Shown: positions 8,249 to 17,213, numbered from the stretch's first letter. The stretch: 60,120 nt of DNA from Nitrososphaeria archaeon (GCA_029775965.1 JARVJU010000012.1:1-60120); one strand, 5' to 3'. Notes: generated by a model not told the origin, from the sequence alone. Program-made: numbers and translations.

Positions 8249-9234
8249 GTGTAGATAATGTAGATAAAATTGTAGAAGATATCAAGGGCAGACTCTCTAC
8301 CACAATCCCAGTTTTGCGTACGCCAAAAACAGTTCAAATTATGCTGATTCGCCAAACCCATGATTACACGATACTGCGGACGGAGGAGACAAGAGAACTT
8401 AACGTTGCAGTAACACCTACTTCCATCTCTAACCCTGCACAGAGGGCTAGAGTGGTCTTCCTTGCATCAAAACAGAAGGCTCCAGAAACACGTGAATTTG
8501 CTGCAATGATTAAAGAGTATTACCGTTTCTATAATCTTAAATCAGAGGCAGAGAAGGCTATCCTAGAATGTGAAATCAAAGACAAGCTTTGCCGTGCCTG
8601 TCCCAGATGCACACTCTTCGGTGCAGTTGAAACAGACCAGAAGAGCCCCATATGGAAGAAGCGATGGAACATAAAACATCGCATCGAGTACAGTAGCGCT
8701 TTCTCAATCGAACCCTACGACCTTATCAGCGAGAACATCACTTTCAACGCAGTAACAGAGTCAACACAGCTAACTGAACAAGCGTTAGGTCTCACGGAGA
8801 ATGTGGCACCTATGGTGAACTTTCCCAGCATAGTTTCACTCAACTCACCAACCTGGGCGGAGCTGGTCTTGGTCATCAAAAACATCCTTCGCTGCAAGAG
8901 CTATGGAGCAGAAGGCAGAACAAAGGGTGATACAGTGAACTACATCACAGGCCTCATATTTGCAAACGAAGAAGTTCTCACGCCGCTAGAATACGTTTTG
9001 GAGCTCTCTGAACCTAATGTAGATAGGGATTTCATACAGGCAACATACAACATCGCCCAGAAATATGGAAGGATGGCTACCTTCCAAGAAGCCCTCAGAA
9101 TACTATCTCCTCAAGAACTCGAGAACTTCGTAGACTATGTCCAGACACTACAACCAGGAAAAGATCTCATCACTAAAGCTTTCAACGACTCCCTTGAGTT
9201 CGGCAAAGAGATCGAAAAGCTTGCCAAGGATTAG
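8245..9234 (+). CDS. csc2: Csc2 (Cas7 backbone subunit, type I-D)
   Basis: Cas7-family RAMP protein that multimerises along the crRNA to form the Cascade backbone. At 329 aa it has the normal length, and a zinc-type cysteine set C109, C116, C119, C122 (LCRACPRCTLFG) typical of Csc2. The preserved segments around the NAVTESTQL stretch and the glycine-containing AEGRTKGDTVN loop are consistent with the RNA-binding thumb regions. The start ATG 8245 overlaps the preceding stop and has GGAGGTGA 8 nt upstream. It lies in the order cas10d, small subunit, csc2, csc1, cas3'. Confidence 0.93.
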   Translation: MSVDNVDKIVEDIKGRLSTTIPVLRTPKTVQIMLIRQTHDYTILRTEETRELNVAVTPTSISNPAQRARVVFLASKQKAPETREFAAMIKEYYRFYNLKSEAEKAILECEIKDKLCRACPRCTLFGAVETDQKSPIWKKRWNIKHRIEYSSAFSIEPYDLISENITFNAVTESTQLTEQALGLTENVAPMVNFPSIVSLNSPTWAELVLVIKNILRCKSYGAEGRTKGDTVNYITGLIFANEEVLTPLEYVLELSEPNVDRDFIQATYNIAQKYGRMATFQEALRILSPQELENFVDYVQTLQPGKDLITKAFNDSLEFGKEIEKLAKD

Positions 9235-9241
9235 TCCTTAA

Positions 9242-9967
9242 ATGACTTCAGATAGACTAGTATACAGGTGCCGATTGATAGCTCATGACTACCTCTTCTT
9301 CACTGCGCTTGGCTTCAGAGACACAACAATGACTAACTACATAGGAAACTATGCGCTTATGTACGCCATAAACCGCCACATACAGGTAATACAGAGAAAC
9401 GCTTCAGGAACAAAACCATACTACCAACAAGACCTACCAAAGGTATCAATCTACGCAACACCAGCATCCTTATCATCCGAGTCTAAAATACCACTTGCAA
9501 GAGATAAGATACTTGCTTGGGAGAACCAGCCCAAGGTCTATATTACTTTCAACAGTGTCAACACACTAACTCAACTCACAGAAAACGAACGAGTAAACCT
9601 TCCACAGATAGGCAGGAAGGCAAAGTATCCTCCACTTAACAGCTTTGACTTCTTCGTCATAGGCGGAAATCCTAACGGCATTATCAGGCTTGGGAAGAAG
9701 CAAGTCCCTTGTCGAATATTCGCCACCCCTCTGAAAGTAGAAAGGCTTTTGACAGGAGTCTTCCAACCGGATCACCCTGTTAACCCAGCAGACTTGGCAA
9801 GCCTGTTACCTGAAGATATCGAAAGCGCTGAGTTGATCCGTCAAACCCCCCCTCTTCTAGTGAACGCTCGCCTTAAAGCTACATACTACGTGTGCAACGA
9901 TGGAAAGAACACGTTTCATATAGCAAGGCCCGATCCCAGCAGATATCCTAACGTGCCACTACCATGA
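9242..9967 (+). CDS. csc1: Csc1 (Cas5 subunit, type I-D)
   Basis: A 241-aa RAMP protein in the position of Csc1, the Cas5-type subunit that caps the crRNA 5' handle and contacts the PAM end of the complex. The N-terminal YRCRLIAHDYLFFTALGF strand-helix and the GGNPNGIIRLGKKQVPCRIFATPL region fit the family. It starts 7 nt after csc2 and ends inside the cas3' start (ATGA overlap at 9964-9967), so it is translationally coupled to both neighbours. The call rests on operon position plus overall similarity as I recall it. Confidence 0.88.
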   Translation: MTSDRLVYRCRLIAHDYLFFTALGFRDTTMTNYIGNYALMYAINRHIQVIQRNASGTKPYYQQDLPKVSIYATPASLSSESKIPLARDKILAWENQPKVYITFNSVNTLTQLTENERVNLPQIGRKAKYPPLNSFDFFVIGGNPNGIIRLGKKQVPCRIFATPLKVERLLTGVFQPDHPVNPADLASLLPEDIESAELIRQTPPLLVNARLKATYYVCNDGKNTFHIARPDPSRYPNVPLP

Positions 9968-11973
9968 AGATTCATGTTGGTCCTCTGAGGCTTCCTGTTT
10001 CAGATGACCCTGAAGATGTTATCGGAGATATTCGTCTCAGGCTTTATCAATCACAATTGAGGCGCTGCGATCATTCACGAGTCCTTCTTGACGCGCCAAC
10101 ATCGAGTGGAAAGACTCTCGCCTACCTGATCAGGGCGATAGAGGCAAGAGGAATCAGCCCGAGGTTCAAAACAACCATCATAGTCTATCCTACCAATGCA
10201 CTCATGTGGGATCAAGCCTTCTCGCTCTACACACTCATAACACAGAAGATAGGCAAAAAGGTCAACCTCACCGTAGAATCCAATGAAGAGATCCAATGGC
10301 GAACCGAAGACACCAATGCTGATGTAGACCTGTATGTATTGAACGGTGAAACCCTAGCTGCCCTCTCCCAAGAATCAAAAAGCTCCGAAGGAAAAGCCAT
10401 GATAGAACAGCTCAGAAGGAATCAAGCAGAGGCAAGGATTATCCTGACAAATCCTGAAATCCTGTACTACCTTTTCCTCTACAGATTTGCGAAAAATGAA
10501 GACCTGATGGATCTAGTGTTTCGGACGAAGACTCCTAACCTGCTGGTATTTGATGAGTTCCACCTTTACCATGGATACAGTCTAGCCACCATAACCTATA
10601 CACTGGCTTATATGAAGAAGCTCTTCGACCAGATCATCTTTGGTAGTGCAACACCTATCGAACTAAAATCCATTATCCACGAAGGATACCAATCGATATC
10701 AGCTACACCATCAGCTGAAGGAGATACTGTAAGATATCCTATGGAGTTAGACATTGAAGGTGCAAAAGGGATTCTGGGTTCAGATGATGACATTTCGAAT
10801 ATCAAAAGACAAGTCGACAAATATTATGAGGCAAGCAGAGATAGGACTCAAACAGTGAAAGTCCTTGTGATCCTCAGCAGCGTCATGACATGCCTAAGGC
10901 TTCAAGATGTTCTTGAGGAGGCTTATCCGAATGAAGTTACAGCTATACATGGTCTCGTTCCTCCAAACTCGAGGCCAAGAAACAGAGAGTTCAAACCGAT
11001 AGTAGTTGGGACAAGCGCCATAGAGCTGGGGGTCGATTTCGATGCATCCTCGCTTATTATTGAAGCCCACGATTCCAGTACCTTCATTCAACGCCTGGGC
11101 AGAGGAGCACGACATGACAGTTGCCTTGCAAAGGCCTACATCCCTGAACTGTATCTTCCATCAGTGAAGGAACACGTAACAGAAGGTGCATATGTAACAC
11201 CGGGTAAGCTACACGCATACGTTAGGCAAAGCCTTCCAGACTTACCCTCCTACGCTGACTTCCCAATGAGCAACCAAGCAGCACCCATCTTGCTTGCAGT
11301 ATTAATGAATTGGGTCATGGAGCGCCCTGCAGGAGGAGGCAGGTTGAACTCGGGACAGGTTGTAAACCAAACAACAAGGTACCTTGAAGAGGACAGGTTC
11401 GAAATACCCGCAGAGTTGAAGCCCTTGGAAGCGCAGTTGTTGAGCATTTGCAAGAAATCTCCAGGAGGCGAAGTGTTAACGATGGCTCGCAAAATGTCTT
11501 GCCGCAACTCCTTGGAGTCAATCCCAGCGGTCTTCACCTTCAGGGATTCACCACAGTTTGACCAGCTATCCTTGCATGAACTTCCCAAGGTCTATTTCCG
11601 CCCGGCTACAAGGGAATCTTTAAGGGAAAGAGGGATCAGGATACCGTGGAGGATGAGACTGGCTCAGGAGTTCATAGAAGTCTATGGGATAAGGGAGAAG
11701 CAAGAAAGGATAAGAATTGATATTCAAACAGGAAAGTTTGATGAGGCACCAGCTCCATTGGTGAAGTTTCAGCTCTCTAGCTATGATCATGATCTCGAGG
11801 ACAAACTCACCACGATCCTGAGAAAGCAGCCTGCATACGTCTTGCTCAGTAAGGAGGACTGGCGTCTCCCGGGATTCTATACGGTAGATGGAAATTTTCT
11901 TGTTGTTGGAGGTGACGCTTATCTAGCATGGTATATCAGGAAAGGTGATGATAAACACGAATACGACGACTAA
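9964..11973 (+). CDS. cas3: Cas3' helicase of type I-D (no HD domain)
   Basis: Superfamily 2 DNA helicase that unwinds target DNA after Cascade binding. The 669 aa carry motif I with G49-K50-T51 (APTSSGKT), motif II as DEFH at 197-200, motif III FGSATP, and motif VI QRLGRGAR at 376-383 after GTSAIELGVDFD. There is no HD nuclease at either end; in type I-D this activity sits on Cas10d, and that is seen here. The gene overlaps csc1 by 4 nt and is followed 52 nt later by csa3. Confidence 0.94.
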   Translation: MKIHVGPLRLPVSDDPEDVIGDIRLRLYQSQLRRCDHSRVLLDAPTSSGKTLAYLIRAIEARGISPRFKTTIIVYPTNALMWDQAFSLYTLITQKIGKKVNLTVESNEEIQWRTEDTNADVDLYVLNGETLAALSQESKSSEGKAMIEQLRRNQAEARIILTNPEILYYLFLYRFAKNEDLMDLVFRTKTPNLLVFDEFHLYHGYSLATITYTLAYMKKLFDQIIFGSATPIELKSIIHEGYQSISATPSAEGDTVRYPMELDIEGAKGILGSDDDISNIKRQVDKYYEASRDRTQTVKVLVILSSVMTCLRLQDVLEEAYPNEVTAIHGLVPPNSRPRNREFKPIVVGTSAIELGVDFDASSLIIEAHDSSTFIQRLGRGARHDSCLAKAYIPELYLPSVKEHVTEGAYVTPGKLHAYVRQSLPDLPSYADFPMSNQAAPILLAVLMNWVMERPAGGGRLNSGQVVNQTTRYLEEDRFEIPAELKPLEAQLLSICKKSPGGEVLTMARKMSCRNSLESIPAVFTFRDSPQFDQLSLHELPKVYFRPATRESLRERGIRIPWRMRLAQEFIEVYGIREKQERIRIDIQTGKFDEAPAPLVKFQLSSYDHDLEDKLTTILRKQPAYVLLSKEDWRLPGFYTVDGNFLVVGGDAYLAWYIRKGDDKHEYDD

Positions 11974-12025
11974 GCTAGTCATAAGATCGAAAGGGCTTAC
12001 TCTGGTCTAAAGGATTTGATCTGGT

Positions 12026-12721
12026 TTGAATACAATAGTTTTTACTTTGGGGTTCGATGTGACTTCTGTCATCGCAAGATTATCAGAGATGGGGCTAGCA
12101 GGGAAGGAGCACCTTGTCTTTGTCGTTCCAGAGTCCTCTTCGACAAGAGCAATTGCAAGCCAGAAGACACTGGAAAACCACATTGCTGTCCTGAACTCAC
12201 GTGGCTTTAAACTAACCTTCGAATTTCTTAAGGTAGGAGAAGATGATGCAATAAAAGCTGTGGCAAAGATCTACAACACTCTCTCACGACATGAGAACAT
12301 AGTTGTTGAGCTGTCAGGGGGGATGCGATATCTTATTATTGCTACTTTCCTTGCTGCAATGGCCCTCAGGGGTCGTGTAGAGGAGGTTGCCACACGTCTT
12401 GAAAGTGATGGCAGACACATTGCAATACCTCTCCTTGAGCCTAGTCCACTTACTTCTTCAGATGCCAGAGTCCTGGAAGAGCTGAGATTTTCAGGACTCC
12501 AAAGCCAGCGTCAGCTTGCAGCATCCATCGGACGAAGGATCTCGAGCATCAGTAGATCACTTTCGAAGCTTGAGAAGATGGGCTTTGTTAACTCATCAGG
12601 TTCTCATCCGCGCAGCTACAGTATCTCACCACTGGGTGAGATCTTTTTAAGCGATTACAAGACGAATAGCAAGGCCAAAGTGGGCCTGGTTGATAAGAGG
12701 TGGGGTGAGTCGTCATCCTAG
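12026..12721 (+). CDS. csa3: Csa3, CARF-domain HTH regulator
   Basis: The protein (231 aa from TTG 12026) starts MNTIVFTLGFDVTSV, the first strand of a CARF (Rossmann) domain, and keeps the ELSGGMRYLI glycine-rich ligand-loop motif near residue 95. The C-terminal 80 residues form a winged helix (DARVLEEL, then QRQLAASIGRRISSISRSLSKLEKMGFV). Csa3 proteins sense cyclic oligoadenylate or related ligands and activate cas or array promoters in Sulfolobus-type loci. Here it sits inside the effector operon between cas3' and cas6; the inverted repeat ahead of cas10d is a candidate target. Its last 7 nt appear to overlap the cas6 start. Confidence 0.9.
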   Translation: MNTIVFTLGFDVTSVIARLSEMGLAGKEHLVFVVPESSSTRAIASQKTLENHIAVLNSRGFKLTFEFLKVGEDDAIKAVAKIYNTLSRHENIVVELSGGMRYLIIATFLAAMALRGRVEEVATRLESDGRHIAIPLLEPSPLTSSDARVLEELRFSGLQSQRQLAASIGRRISSISRSLSKLEKMGFVNSSGSHPRSYSISPLGEIFLSDYKTNSKAKVGLVDKRWGESSS

Positions 12722-13629
12722 ATTATACTAGGCTCAAATTCGAGCTTGAGTTTCCTCAAGGTGCCCGTCTCCCTTACTGGATGGGCTCAACCTTTAGAGG
12801 TGGTCTGGGTCAGCATCTCTCCAAGGATGTCTGCTTGGGTGTGAACTGTCCATATTGTCGTAATGCTCCATGTCTCTTTCAAGAAATCTACATGCAGAGA
12901 CCTTCTAAGCGGGGTCACGCACAGCCTCCGAAGCCTGTGATAATTATCCCTCCGTTCTTTGGGAAAATGGTCAATTTGCTTGCTGGAGGAAGAATCCAAG
13001 TAGATGCCATCATCTTCGGCGATTATACCAAGTCGTTCTTGCAGCTCTTGCTTGGGATGATCGCCTTTGGTCAATCAGGAATAGGACCTGATAGGCACTA
13101 CGGAGCAAATAGATTCGAGGTTGCAAGCGTAAAATGTCTTGAGTCAGGAGGCTATGTCATGAATGATTCGAAGATACATTCTGACTCGTTTGTAACAAGA
13201 GATGTGAGAGATCTGGAACCACTTCCGAAGGATAAAATGATAATGAGGTTCAGGACACCTTTCACTGGAGCTTATATGCCATCTACATTAAGTGATATAA
13301 TTAGACTTATTCGGCACAGGTTGATTCTCTTTGTAAACGAATATGGTTCTGGTGAAGATATTCCATCAGTTGATCCAGAAGGAAAGATAACGATAAAAGA
13401 AGTGCACACTCATATTCTCCGACGTAGGTCTTTGCGAAGTAACAAGAACTTCTTCACGGGCTGGACAGGAACAATCCTTATCGATATGTCAAAGTTTTCA
13501 GAAGAAGCGAGATGGCTATTTTCATGTGCTTCAATCATAGGTATGGGACCCGACTCAGCCTTCGGCTCTGGCTTCGTCGAAATCTTCCCGTCTAATACTA
13601 AAACTGAAATAACACACCACGTCCTCTGA
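12715..13629 (+). CDS. cas6: Cas6 pre-crRNA endoribonuclease, unusual start
   Basis: Cas6 cuts repeats to give crRNAs with the 8-nt handle. The C-terminal glycine-rich GMGPDSAFGSGFVEI and the CPYCRNAPC cysteine region fit the Cas6 RAMP family. The first ordinary start, ATG 12781, falls inside the conserved N-terminal strand: upstream codons in the same frame read DYTRLKFELEF and then LPYWMGSTFRG, exactly how Cas6 proteins begin. The frame is open back to TGA 12706-12708 but contains no ATG, GTG or TTG. A strong ribosome site (AGGTGGGGTGAG, about 12699-12709) precedes ATC at 12715, which I take as the probable start; with ATG 12781 the protein would be 282 aa and lack this strand. Confidence 0.85.
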   Translation: MLDYTRLKFELEFPQGARLPYWMGSTFRGGLGQHLSKDVCLGVNCPYCRNAPCLFQEIYMQRPSKRGHAQPPKPVIIIPPFFGKMVNLLAGGRIQVDAIIFGDYTKSFLQLLLGMIAFGQSGIGPDRHYGANRFEVASVKCLESGGYVMNDSKIHSDSFVTRDVRDLEPLPKDKMIMRFRTPFTGAYMPSTLSDIIRLIRHRLILFVNEYGSGEDIPSVDPEGKITIKEVHTHILRRRSLRSNKNFFTGWTGTILIDMSKFSEEARWLFSCASIIGMGPDSAFGSGFVEIFPSNTKTEITHHVL

Positions 13630-13659
13630 AATAGCAAATGAATACAGCCATAACAGACG

Positions 13660-13927
13660 CGTCATTTGAACTACTGAGAGGGATTTGTGGGATGACCATA
13701 GCCAAGGCAATGAGTCCATGGCTTGCCCATGAGCGCGCCTCTCCTTGAAGGCGTTAAGCGGCCCTAGACGACAGACCTCCGATGGTAATGCCTCTCATAC
13801 TCTTCCTTCTGCTCTCATGCCTCCTGAACATGCTGTTCCACACTATGTAGCCGTGTGAGAGGTCGGGTAAGGTGTTCTTCTTAAGGGCGATGCAGGGGTG
13901 GGCGCCGATGTTCGCGATGGGCTGAGC
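13660..13927 (-). pseudogene. Remnant of a DDE (IS5-like) transposase
   Basis: On the minus strand the translation reads GAHPCIALKKNT, then WNSMFRRHESRRK, and after a one-base frame change EEYERHYHRRSVV followed by a stop, then NAFKERR in another frame. This is the shape of the C-terminal end of IS5-type DDE transposases (RKN ... W ... YHRRS-VE ... FK). The catalytic first two Asp regions are absent. The segment is richer in G+C than its neighbours and starts immediately at the 3' end of the tRNA-Arg gene. It also accounts for the otherwise empty 13630-13927 gap. Assignment is by pattern only. Confidence 0.45.
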
Positions 13928-14020
13928 GGGCCCGATGGGATTTGAACCCATGACCTACTGCTTAGGAGGCAGTCGCGCTATCCATATTTCGCAGATTTTA
14001 ATCTTCTGCGCTACGGGCCC
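13928..14020 (-). tRNA. tRNA-Arg(CCT) with an intron in the D-loop
   Basis: Minus-strand acceptor stem GGGCCCG pairs with CGGGCCC; T-arm ATGGG/TTCAAAT/CCCAT; anticodon stem ACTGC/GCAGT around loop CTCCTAA gives anticodon CCT (Arg, AGG codons). The D-stem GCGC/GCGC encloses 29 nt instead of the usual 8-11, including self-complementary CGCAGA and TCTGCG; removing about 18-20 nt restores a normal D-loop ending TGGATA. No CCA is encoded. A TATA-like GCTTAAAATC (14041-14050, minus) lies 21 nt upstream. Confidence 0.93.
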
Positions 14021-14111
14021 AGCCCGCAGCGAATAATGTTGATTTTAAGCCTTTACCACTAGCCTGCAGCGCTATCAAAAGCTTAATTAATGATTCATTT
14101 AACTAACAACC

Positions 14112-14564
14112 ATGACACCTGTAGAAGAAAGCAGAGAGAAAAAGGAGATAACTGCAGTTGTTTATGGTATGTTCGAAGCAGGAAAGAATAAGGACCTTAC
14201 TTCCTTATCCTATTTTCACTCATCCGGCAGTATCTTTACCAAATTCGATGAATTCCCACCCTACACAAGGCAGACTTCAGAGCAAGCGATAGTTTACGAA
14301 CAGGCAACATTTGCGAACATATCTGATTATGAATACAATATACAAGACCTGAGGGTTGACCTGCTTGATGATGTTGCAATAGCGACTTTTTACCTAGAAT
14401 ACAAAGGTGTGTTCATAAACAATTACTCTTTTGAAGGCAAGACCATCGGTTCAAGGTCAAGGGTAACCATGGTTCTTGCAAAATTCGAAAGTTCCTGGAA
14501 GATAGTGCATGAGCACTTCAGTACCTTTCCAGAGTGGCCTCATGCTCAGAAAGGAGGGGCCTGA
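14112..14564 (+). CDS. NTF2/SnoaL-like small protein
   Basis: A 150-aa soluble protein with the layout of the NTF2-like (SnoaL/DUF4440) superfamily: an N-terminal helix (REKKEITAVVYGMFEAGKNKD), a strand region describing a conical pocket (DDVAIATFYLEYKGVF) and the typical C-terminal SSWKIVHEHFSTFP strand. Members are either small enzymes or ligand-binding proteins; nothing here defines a substrate. The gene starts at ATG 14112 in an A/T-rich context and ends convergently with the CBS gene, overlapping it by 19 nt. Confidence 0.75.
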   Translation: MTPVEESREKKEITAVVYGMFEAGKNKDLTSLSYFHSSGSIFTKFDEFPPYTRQTSEQAIVYEQATFANISDYEYNIQDLRVDLLDDVAIATFYLEYKGVFINNYSFEGKTIGSRSRVTMVLAKFESSWKIVHEHFSTFPEWPHAQKGGA

Positions 14565-15004
14565 AGTCTGGCTATCTGAGCAGATACTCTGTCCACATAC
14601 TCATTGAGATTCTTGACTATTGTCCTCGAAGTAATAAAACCCAGAACCTTATCATTCTCAAGCACCAAAAGGCGTCTTATCATCTTGTCTGTCATAACTT
14701 TTGCAACGTAATCTATGCCATCATTTGCCTTGACGCTTATAACTTCTTTTGTCATTATATCTTCAAGCCTGACCTCATTTGGATTCTTTTCCTCAGCAAT
14801 TATTTTGCTGACCAGGTCCCACTCTGTGACTATCCCTTCAGGCCTTCCGTCTTCTGTTGTTATAACCACAAAACCATGCCTCTTCTCCTTCATTATTTTT
14901 GCAGCTTCGAACACTGTGGTGCTCCTTGGCAAGGCTATGAAATCCCTGTCTACTATATCTTTAGCGTAGAGGACCATTTCACTTACTCCTTGCATTTCAT
15001 ACAT
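14546..15004 (-). CDS. CBS-domain pair protein
   Basis: 152 aa forming two CBS repeats: residues about 15-70 (DIVDRDFIALPRSTTVFEAA ... GIVTEWDL) and 80-140 (DIMTKEVISVKAND ... GFITSRTIV). Paired CBS domains form a Bateman module that binds adenine nucleotides or related ligands and usually regulates a partner. No catalytic domain is attached. The partner cannot be named from the context: a convergent NTF2-like gene on one side and an MFS exporter on the other. Start is the ATG at 15004; an in-frame ATG ten codons later is possible. Confidence 0.88.
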   Translation of the reverse strand: MYEMQGVSEMVLYAKDIVDRDFIALPRSTTVFEAAKIMKEKRHGFVVITTEDGRPEGIVTEWDLVSKIIAEEKNPNEVRLEDIMTKEVISVKANDGIDYVAKVMTDKMIRRLLVLENDKVLGFITSRTIVKNLNEYVDRVSAQIARLQAPPF

Positions 15005-15032
15005 TAATCTTTTTCTGTATTACTGAACTATT

Positions 15033-16466
15033 CTAGGAGCCCATCTCTGCTCTATTTATCTTGCTTCTCTCATCCCTCAGAATTGATGTTACAGCTGCTA
15101 TTATCGACATGCCTGCAGCTATTAAAAATACCTGATGCATAGCCTGCATAAACAGGTTAACATCGAGCTCTCCCTGAGACACCTTTATTCCTGCAAATAT
15201 AGCATCCAGCACATTTAGTGGTATTGCTCTTGCAAGAAGTACAAAGGCAAGGCTGAGGCTGAGTAAATAACCAGTGTTGAAAAGAGTTGATGATGTACCA
15301 GCTGCTACACCTCTTCTCGTTGGCGGCACGGAGCTCATTATTGAGCTTGTATTTGGAGCTACGAACATACCACCACCTGCACCAGCTAAAAGCATAGGAA
15401 TGATCATTGTACTGTAAGGTGTTGAAGCTTGCAAAGTAGAGAACCAAGCATACGCTATGGTTGATATTATCATGCCACTCATTGTAAATATTCTTGCACC
15501 ATACTTGTCTGATAGATGGCCACAGATAGGACCTGAAACAACGAACGCTACTGAGAAAGGCAGAACTCTTATCCCTGCAGTCAGAGGGTCAAGCAAAAGA
15601 GCTCCTTGGAAGTAAAAGACAAGTAGCAAAAGTATTGCACCCCTAGCTATTGATGATAGAAAGTTACTAAGCACTCCTGCAGCAAAAGTCTTTATTCTGA
15701 AAAGCCTGAGGTCTATCATAGGGCTTCTTACTTTATTCTCAACAAAGAGGAACAGCATCAACATGACTACACCAGCTAATGACAAAGAGATATCTATGGT
15801 TCTCCAGCCTGTTATCGCTCCAAACGTCAACCCTAGTAGCATGGATACAAGGCCTATTGCAAAGAGAGCATTTCCTGCTGGGTCTATTCTTTCTCCTGCT
15901 GGAACCTTTGCCAGCTCCCTCAGCCTATAATGAGCCCACAGAGTGGCAAAGATACCCACAGGAATATTAACCCAGAATATGGACCTCCATCCAAGTGCCG
16001 AGGTAAGGATACCTCCTAGCACTAACCCAGAGACAGAACCGCTGACACCTGCTACTTGGTTTATACCTAAAGCCCTTCCTCTCTCTGTTACCGGGAATGC
16101 GTCAGTCAGAATTGCAGGGCCGTTGGCTATTATTAATGCACCTCCTGTTCCTTGAACAAGCCTAGCCAATACAAGAAATGTACCATTGAGAGAAATGCTA
16201 CACAATGCCGAGCCTATTGTAAAGATGGCGAACCCTGCCTTGTATAACCTGACTCTTCCCTTGAGGTCTGACAGTCTTCCGAATGTAAGAAGCAGAGTAG
16301 CAGTTATCAGCGAATAACCCATTATGACCCATATACCATCTAAAGGGGATGTGCCAGAGAGTTCTCTTATTATGGTTGGTAATGATATTAACACTATGTT
16401 TGAATCCAGAAGGGCCATGAAGGCCCCCAGGGTGGTGTTGACTAATGCTATGTATTTGTATTGCAA
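15033..16466 (-). CDS. MFS multidrug exporter, DHA2 (EmrB/QacA) type
   Basis: 477 aa with about 14 hydrophobic segments, the number typical of the DHA2 branch of the major facilitator superfamily. N-terminal signatures are LLDSNIVLISLPTI (TM1 motif D1-like with the acidic residue) and the loop 2-3 motif GRLSDLKGR. Motif C-like glycine-rich TM5 (GSVSGLVLGGILTSALGWRSIFWVNIP) indicates proton-driven export. Substrates of this family are drugs, dyes or metabolites; none can be assigned here. The gene is transcribed leftward, 29 nt from the CBS gene, and may share its transcript. Confidence 0.9.
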   Translation of the reverse strand: MQYKYIALVNTTLGAFMALLDSNIVLISLPTIIRELSGTSPLDGIWVIMGYSLITATLLLTFGRLSDLKGRVRLYKAGFAIFTIGSALCSISLNGTFLVLARLVQGTGGALIIANGPAILTDAFPVTERGRALGINQVAGVSGSVSGLVLGGILTSALGWRSIFWVNIPVGIFATLWAHYRLRELAKVPAGERIDPAGNALFAIGLVSMLLGLTFGAITGWRTIDISLSLAGVVMLMLFLFVENKVRSPMIDLRLFRIKTFAAGVLSNFLSSIARGAILLLLVFYFQGALLLDPLTAGIRVLPFSVAFVVSGPICGHLSDKYGARIFTMSGMIISTIAYAWFSTLQASTPYSTMIIPMLLAGAGGGMFVAPNTSSIMSSVPPTRRGVAAGTSSTLFNTGYLLSLSLAFVLLARAIPLNVLDAIFAGIKVSQGELDVNLFMQAMHQVFLIAAGMSIIAAVTSILRDERSKINRAEMGS

Positions 16467-16592
16467 GATTTGTGTCGCAATCCCCCTTAATCCTTTATAA
16501 TATGAGCTTATTGGAGAAAAAATTTATACATTGCTTTAACATCTATCAGCCTGTTAAAAGGGAAGCTTCTCTATGGCTGGCAGGGATGGACT

Positions 16593-17213
16593 GTGCATGA
16601 TGAGGATTTCAAGGTAGCGCTAGAGTATCTATCGAATAAGGATGCTGTCATGGCTTCCTTGGCAAAGAAACTTGGTAGCTTCCATTATATCAACGATATG
16701 ACTCCATACGAAGCTCTAATTCAGGGTATAATATACCAGCAGCTATCTTCCAAGGCAGCTTCTGCAATATACCGCAGGTTCCTTAATCTGTTTCAAGGAA
16801 GAACCCCAGATCCTGAGGAGCTTCTTAGAACCCATTCCTCAAAGATAAGAAGCATAGGGATTATGCAGAGAAAAATAGAGTACATGAAGGATGTTGCAAG
16901 GGTAGCTTTGGAAGGCAGGCTTGAACTAGCTAGACTTAACAGTCTGAACGATGATCAGCTACTGAAAGAGCTGGATAAGATAAAAGGGGTTGGCGAATGG
17001 ACAATACATATGCTTATGATATTTATTCTTGGCAGAAAAGATGTATTTCCAGCAAAAGATCTGGGTATAAGAAAGGCGATCTCAAAGCTCTATTCACTGG
17101 AAAGAGTACCGAGCGAAGCTGAAGCTCTAAAATTCTCAGAAAGATGGAAACCTTACAGAACCTATGCTTCTCTTCTTTTGTGGAGAAGCTTTGATACCAG
17201 GCCTTGGCCTTAG
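16593..17213 (+). CDS. AlkA-type DNA-3-methyladenine glycosylase
   Basis: Base-excision repair glycosylase of the HhH-GPD superfamily, removing alkylated purines from DNA. The 206-aa protein (GTG start) has the helix-hairpin-helix LDKIKGVGEWTIHM and, at the fixed distance, catalytic D156 in FPAKDLGIRKA. YQQLSSKAA near residue 50 is the family's usual first-helix motif. There is no Fe-S cysteine loop, which separates it from EndoIII/MutY. Length fits the core AlkA domain without the bacterial N-terminal extension. It runs into the convergent aminotransferase with a 4-nt overlap of the stop codons. Confidence 0.9.
   Translation: MHDEDFKVALEYLSNKDAVMASLAKKLGSFHYINDMTPYEALIQGIIYQQLSSKAASAIYRRFLNLFQGRTPDPEELLRTHSSKIRSIGIMQRKIEYMKDVARVALEGRLELARLNSLNDDQLLKELDKIKGVGEWTIHMLMIFILGRKDVFPAKDLGIRKAISKLYSLERVPSEAEALKFSERWKPYRTYASLLLWRSFDTRPWP

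Noticed and set aside
13754-13951. 65-aa minus ORF running through the tRNA-Arg
   Set aside because: It overlaps the tRNA gene; its real content is the transposase remnant noted separately.
14534-15007. 157-aa + frame opposite the CBS gene
   Set aside because: Antisense shadow; composition rich in Cys, His and Tyr typical of noncoding frames.
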